Source of the DNA: Chlorops oryzae
Taxonomy: Eukaryota; Arthropoda; Insecta; Diptera; Chloropidae
NCBI GenBank assembly: GCA_020466095.1
Contig: CM035807.1
Location: 12,735,507-12,799,506 of the forward strand
Reading direction: 5' to 3'
Length of the DNA stretch: 64,000 bases
Shown: one piece after another, positions 60,401 to 64,000 of the stretch
Layout of the letters: the number at the start of each line of letters is the position of its first letter
Position numbering within the stretch: the stretch's first letter is position 1
Position numbers and translations under genes: made by a program
The notes under the pieces: generated by a model
What the model was told of the DNA's origin: nothing
Seen by the model: only the letters and a program-made list of their open reading frames with translations
Databases searched by the model: none

Positions 60401-61282
60401 GCGAGTCAGTGCACGATGAGTTCACATTGAAGCAGGAGCAGCATCCGAAAACTTAGTCGACTTGCGTACGTTAAGCGGTACGGAAGCTCTTGCTCCTCCG
60501 TTTTCAATCCGGTATAAAGAATTTCGCTAACGGTTCCGGGGATTGTTTTTGAAAATATTTATGCTTAAAGAAATTATTCAAAACTAAGCCAATTTTTAAA
60601 TTGTGTTAAAAATCAGGACCAAAATAAATCCGATGCTGAAGCAATTGCAATTAAATATGATATAAATATATATAATATATATGATATATGAAAAAATAAA
60701 CTAAATAAATGCATATCATTGATAAGTGGAAAAACAAAACGTTTGCTTGATGAACATAAAAACGGCAGCAGAATTTCATGTCACTCGAAAATTACAACTG
60801 AATTTTGGAAATTGCAAGTGAAAATTTCATTGAATTTCAAACCACAGACTTTTGTGGGAGATTAAAGGATATAATAAGATTCTTATTAATCGTACAACTC
60901 AGATTCCGGTTATCTGCAATGTTAAATTGATTAAAGAAAAGTCAATTATGTTAACGGAAAAGTGTAAAGCAATTAATGTAATTGAAATGAAATAATAATT
61001 CAAAAAATTTAGATACTCCTGGAAGTGAAAATAGCCCATAAACATGAATTTTTGGATATTGTTCCTGTTTATCATTTCTTATGGTGAGACTTTGAAATGT
61101 TACAGTTTCAATAAATTGATTTATTTTTACCAAATGACATTTTCTTCCGATTGAGAAAGACCTTTAGAAGTAATATCTCCTTTAGCGAACCAACACAGAT
61201 ATAAAAATCCTTTAGATTTTTATTTTCATTAAAGCAATTTTTACTTACAAAGGAAATGAGATGATATGAAATAAGAAAAACA
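57448..61282. other. No supported gene
   Basis: AT-rich. A TA-rich run lies at about 60656-60690. Short frames at 57965-58267, 58918-59181 and 60192-60425 (minus) are unrecognised. A first exon of the Beat-like gene could lie here but I could not identify one. Confidence 0.4.
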
Positions 61283-61402
61283 AACCCCCTTATTCATAAT
61301 CAAATTTTAAATTTAAAACATTGTTTAAATGTCGAATTTCCATACAAAAACTGAATTTAAACAATGTCTTAAATTTAAAATTAGACTATAAATAAGGGGG
61401 TT
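61283..61402. mobile_element. 120-bp palindromic foldback/MITE
   Basis: AACCCCCTTATTCATAATCA on the left mirrors ATAAATAAGGGGGTT on the right. Inside, AAATTTAAAACATTGTTTAAAT mirrors ATTTAAACAATG-CTTAAATTT. Almost the whole unit can fold back on itself around a central TTTCCATACAAAAACTG. Confidence 0.7.
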
Positions 61403-62830
61403 AGAGTTCTATGAACGAGGAGGCTTTTGGAATCACTGATTGCTTAAAATCTTCAAAATACTTGTAGATGAATTGCTCCTTTAAAAGCAAACATTCATGT
61501 CCTTATGAGCGTTCGTGTACATTCATGTTCTCAATGTGATCAATATTTTAAACAGACCGATTCAAAAACGCGTAACAAAGCAACAGATGGGTTTTTTCTA
61601 TCAGAATAAAATCCTTCGTTTGCTTATAGAATTTTATGATCCACGATGATGCACAATGAATCGGTCATTTCAAAAACCCCTGAAGTCAAATGTTTTTCAA
61701 CATTTTTTTTTTTTTTTTTGCTGGAAATGAGGAGAAGGTGCGTATTTTGGGAAAGGACACATGATTTTAAACATCCCTTCCTCCTTAATATCGAATAAAG
61801 GATATACAAAAGTCCTTTTAAGCTTCTTACTTTGATGCAGTATTGAATTGATTCCTGATAAATTCCATGCTAGGGACTTATGAGGTTTTTGAAATGACCC
61901 GTTCAAACATGTATTCTTAGAACTTAAAAATACGTACCACCTGAAATAAATGGGAAGGCCGCCCAAACAAACAATTATGCTTCACCACAAACAATTATTT
62001 TTGAGCTGTTCTCAAATTGCATTTTATCATTCTTAAGTGATCGACTTTTCGATCCGAGAGTAAATTGAAACCGGTGATTTTATCAAACAGAAATATATAA
62101 GCGACTAACTTGGAACTATCAAAAGAGTAACAATGAGTAGGTATATAATATAAAGTGAGAAGGAGCAATGGTGTTTAGGCTGCAAACTTTTTCTAAGTAT
62201 ATGAACATTATGAAAACAGATAATAATTGTTGAAATGTCAAAAAAATGTTACTCCCAACATCTCTTAGCGTAGTCCTGTCGGGAAGGATATCGATTCTTA
62301 TCACATATAAGGGTTTGACCAAAGTGGTGAAATCAATGCCATTGGTTTTTGGGCCCAGGAAGAACTCGTCCTTTTGATTCTATTAACAAGCAATGCAAAA
62401 AAAAAATAGCCTGGAAGTATGCAACGATTTTTATAAATAATTGTTTTGGGATCATAATTGGACAGCTTTAGAGCAACAAAAGTAAAATGTTAATTTATTA
62501 TAACAAATTTAAGAGGACTCTGCGTTCTTTGAATTTGCGTTATTACTTTTAACCATTTTCATATAAAATTAAGAAAATATTAGGCCCCTATTTTATTTGG
62601 CGCCCAAATTGTTTCAAAAATATTCAATAAATGACGCCTAGATGGCCTAGTATTGAAAAACATTGCTTACGAACCTGTCGTCTTCACGAAAAACTCAGAA
62701 AAGCAGGACTTTTTGGGAAAATCCACACTAAGCTACCTCTAAACCTTTTACAAAAAAATCTGAAAAAATTCTCAAAAATACTTTAACCCATAAGCTCACG
62801 TGCAACAATGAAATTAGAGTAAAAAAATTG
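61403..62830. other. No supported gene
   Basis: AT-rich. The minus-strand frames at 61624-61966 and 62119-62322 are unrecognised. Confidence 0.45.
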
Positions 62831-62831
62831 G

Positions 62832-62850
62832 TTTGGGACACCCTAATGTA
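62832..62850. repeat. Terminus related to the 28.2 kb MITE
   Basis: TTTGGGACACCCTAATGTA matches the right end and flank of the element at 28226-28553. No left partner was found. Confidence 0.45.
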
Positions 62851-62854
62851 CATA

Positions 62855-63049
62855 TGGGCAATTCCACGAGAAACGGTCCCACCGGTGACAGACAGTCAGA
62901 GCAAAAAATTCGTAATTTCAGAGCCTAACTATTTTTAAAGGCTTTCAAAAACTAGAATTTTTGTAAATCACGTCCTTTTTCTTCATTAAAATGAGCTTAA
63001 ACCTAAAAAATAAATGTCACAAGTGGGACAAAATTCATGGAATTGCCCA
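62855..63049. mobile_element. 195-bp MITE, TGGGCAATTCC family, copy 2
   Basis: Ends TGGGCAATTCCACGAGAA and TTCATGGAATTGCCCA. Internal blocks match 46749-46930 (GGTCCCA, AAAGGCTTTCAA, GTCCTTTTTCTTCATTAAAA, GTGGGACA). It lies about 160 bp upstream of the first recognised Beat-like exon, thus probably in an intron. Confidence 0.75.
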
Positions 63050-63207
63050 AAGAGTGTAATAAGCAAGCCAAGCCTTTCTACTGTTTCTTAGAAGGACCGC
63101 TAAATTTTTTTATCTATCCTTTTTATCATTCATAGAACTCACACTCGTCGATTTCTTTGTAAAAATTTAAAAAATTTCACCCAAATTCTCTACTGTTTGA
63201 ATTGCAG
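63050..63207 (+). other. Intron sequence upstream of the first Beat-like exon
   Basis: AT-rich, ending in the acceptor TACTGTTTGAATTGCAG. A 5' exon must lie further upstream. Confidence 0.6.
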
Positions 63208-63361
63208 ATATTTTTAACATTTCTTGCCTGAAAGTTTCTGATTTAAATGTTCCGGAAATTGTGGATTTTCGTGACAACGTCACGCTCTCTTGTAAATACG
63301 ATATGAACGACGACACTTTGAATTCTGTAAAGTGGTACAAGGACAAGCATGAATTTTTCAG
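63208..63361 (+). CDS. Beat-family immunoglobulin protein, exon with N-terminal half of Ig domain 1
   Basis: The exon follows an acceptor ending GAATTGCAG and is followed by GTAAAT. It encodes IFNISC-LKVSDLN-VPEIVDF, then the Ig B-strand Cys (VTLSCKYD) and the C-strand Trp (NSVKWYK), ending in EFFR. YD...LNSVKWYK..EFFRY is a hallmark of the Beaten-path family of insect neuronal Ig-superfamily proteins, which interact with Side-family receptors in axon guidance. Sequons at NIS and NVT fit an extracellular protein. It begins with two bases of a split codon, so at least one upstream exon, presumably with the signal peptide, is missing from this annotation. Which Beat paralogue it is cannot be decided here. 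Confidence 0.85.
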
Positions 63362-63606
63362 GTAAATTTTTGAACCCCTTAAACCCATTTTAAGAAGAAT
63401 TAAGCTTGTATGGAAAAGTACTTTGTGAACATTTTGATCCCAGTGCAGTCATTTTAGTCGATCTAAGAAAATTATGATGAAATTAAAATGATCAAATGAG
63501 TTTTGGTCTCTACTTAGGGACTTCGTACAGGGTGAAAGAGCACAAAAAAAAAAATTTAGATTGCATTACCAATAAAAATTTTGAAGAACACACATTAATT
63601 TCATAG

Positions 63607-63815
63607 ATATTCACCGATGATGCATCCAATGTATATGAAATTTCCCACGGTCGGTGTACAGGTACAGGAGGGCAAATATTATTGCAATGAATCGAATTGT
63701 CATGTTGAGCTTGGTTCTTTGAGTGCAAAGTCAACGGGAGTTTATAGGTGCGAGGTTTCCGGCGATGCTCCGCATTTTAAGCTTGCAGATAGAGCAGCTA
63801 ATATGACTGTAGCTG
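63607..63815 (+). CDS. Beat-family protein, exon completing Ig domain 1
   Basis: The acceptor ends TTTCATAG and the donor is GTGAGT; the preceding intron is 245 bp. The split Arg codon (AG + A) joins in phase. The exon encodes YSPMMHPMYMKF, a cysteine pair CNESNC typical of Beat proteins, and STGVYRCEVSGDAPHFKLA with the F-strand Cys of the Ig fold. It ends in ANMTVA. Two more sequons (NES, NMT). There are no stops or odd codons, so the gene looks intact. Confidence 0.88.
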
Positions 63816-63903
63816 GTGAGTAGTGGTGTAGAAGAAGAACACACAATTCTACACAAAAGACAATAAGAAGAAAACTATCACATATCAATCCTGTCACTTA
63901 CAG

Positions 63904-64000
63904 CGCTGCCGCAAAGCGATCCTTTAATCGAAAATTTCAACTCGGTTTATCGCATTGGAGAGTATTTAAGTGCGAGCTGCGCATCGGACTATTCCAGTTT
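63904..64000 (+). CDS. Beat-family protein, start of Ig domain 2 (cut by window edge)
   Basis: Starts after ...CACTTACAG; the preceding intron is 88 bp. The split Ala codon (G + CG) is in phase. It encodes LPQSDPLIENFNSVYRIGEYLSASC, the usual linker and first strand of the second Ig domain in Beat proteins (LP...P.I......Y..G.....C). It runs off the window, so the C-terminus is unseen. Confidence 0.85.

Overview
This window looks like a piece of a higher-fly (Diptera) nuclear chromosome. It is AT-rich, has almost no long open frames, is packed with short transposons, and its only confidently recognised host gene has canonical GT-AG introns. Species cannot be named from the sequence alone. Most of the 64 kb reads as intergenic or long-intron DNA.

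Layout. 1-2 kb: nothing recognised. 2.2-2.7 kb: a C-rich repeat of about 165 bp in three tandem copies, with an inverted copy at 48.9 kb. 3.3-6.6 kb: a possible cluster of small, fast-evolving genes. The best supported is a two-exon frame (5400-5520 joined to 6391-6602, 110 aa). Its first exon and upstream flank recur at 27.3-27.6 kb, and two weaker relatives may lie at 3366-3900 and 4708-5151. 18.5-22.7 kb: a nested transposon. A hAT-like element with an 8-bp target duplication and arms of about 280 bp was interrupted, inside its right arm, by a nearly complete piggyBac-family element flanked by TTAA. The piggyBac transposase has all three catalytic aspartates and a C-terminal Cys/His domain, but a frameshift lies in a nine-T run.

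26-50 kb: scattered MITEs and tandem repeats, including a GGCCCTTA motif repeated at exactly 40-bp steps near 40.6 kb. Two unrelated element families, at 43.2-44.5 kb and 50.5-54.2 kb, carry tRNA-like Pol III A-box/B-box pairs. One of these families is present as two 485-bp copies in opposite orientation, one of them split by a 753-bp element with a TTA target duplication. 55-63 kb: more pogo/mariner-type MITEs and a short palindromic element.

63.2-64.0 kb: three consecutive plus-strand exons of a Beaten-path (Beat) family immunoglobulin protein, running off the right edge. No signal-peptide exon was identified, so part of the upstream DNA may be its first intron. The only functional interplay visible is transposon nesting; the Beat-like gene and the small-gene cluster show no sign of working together.
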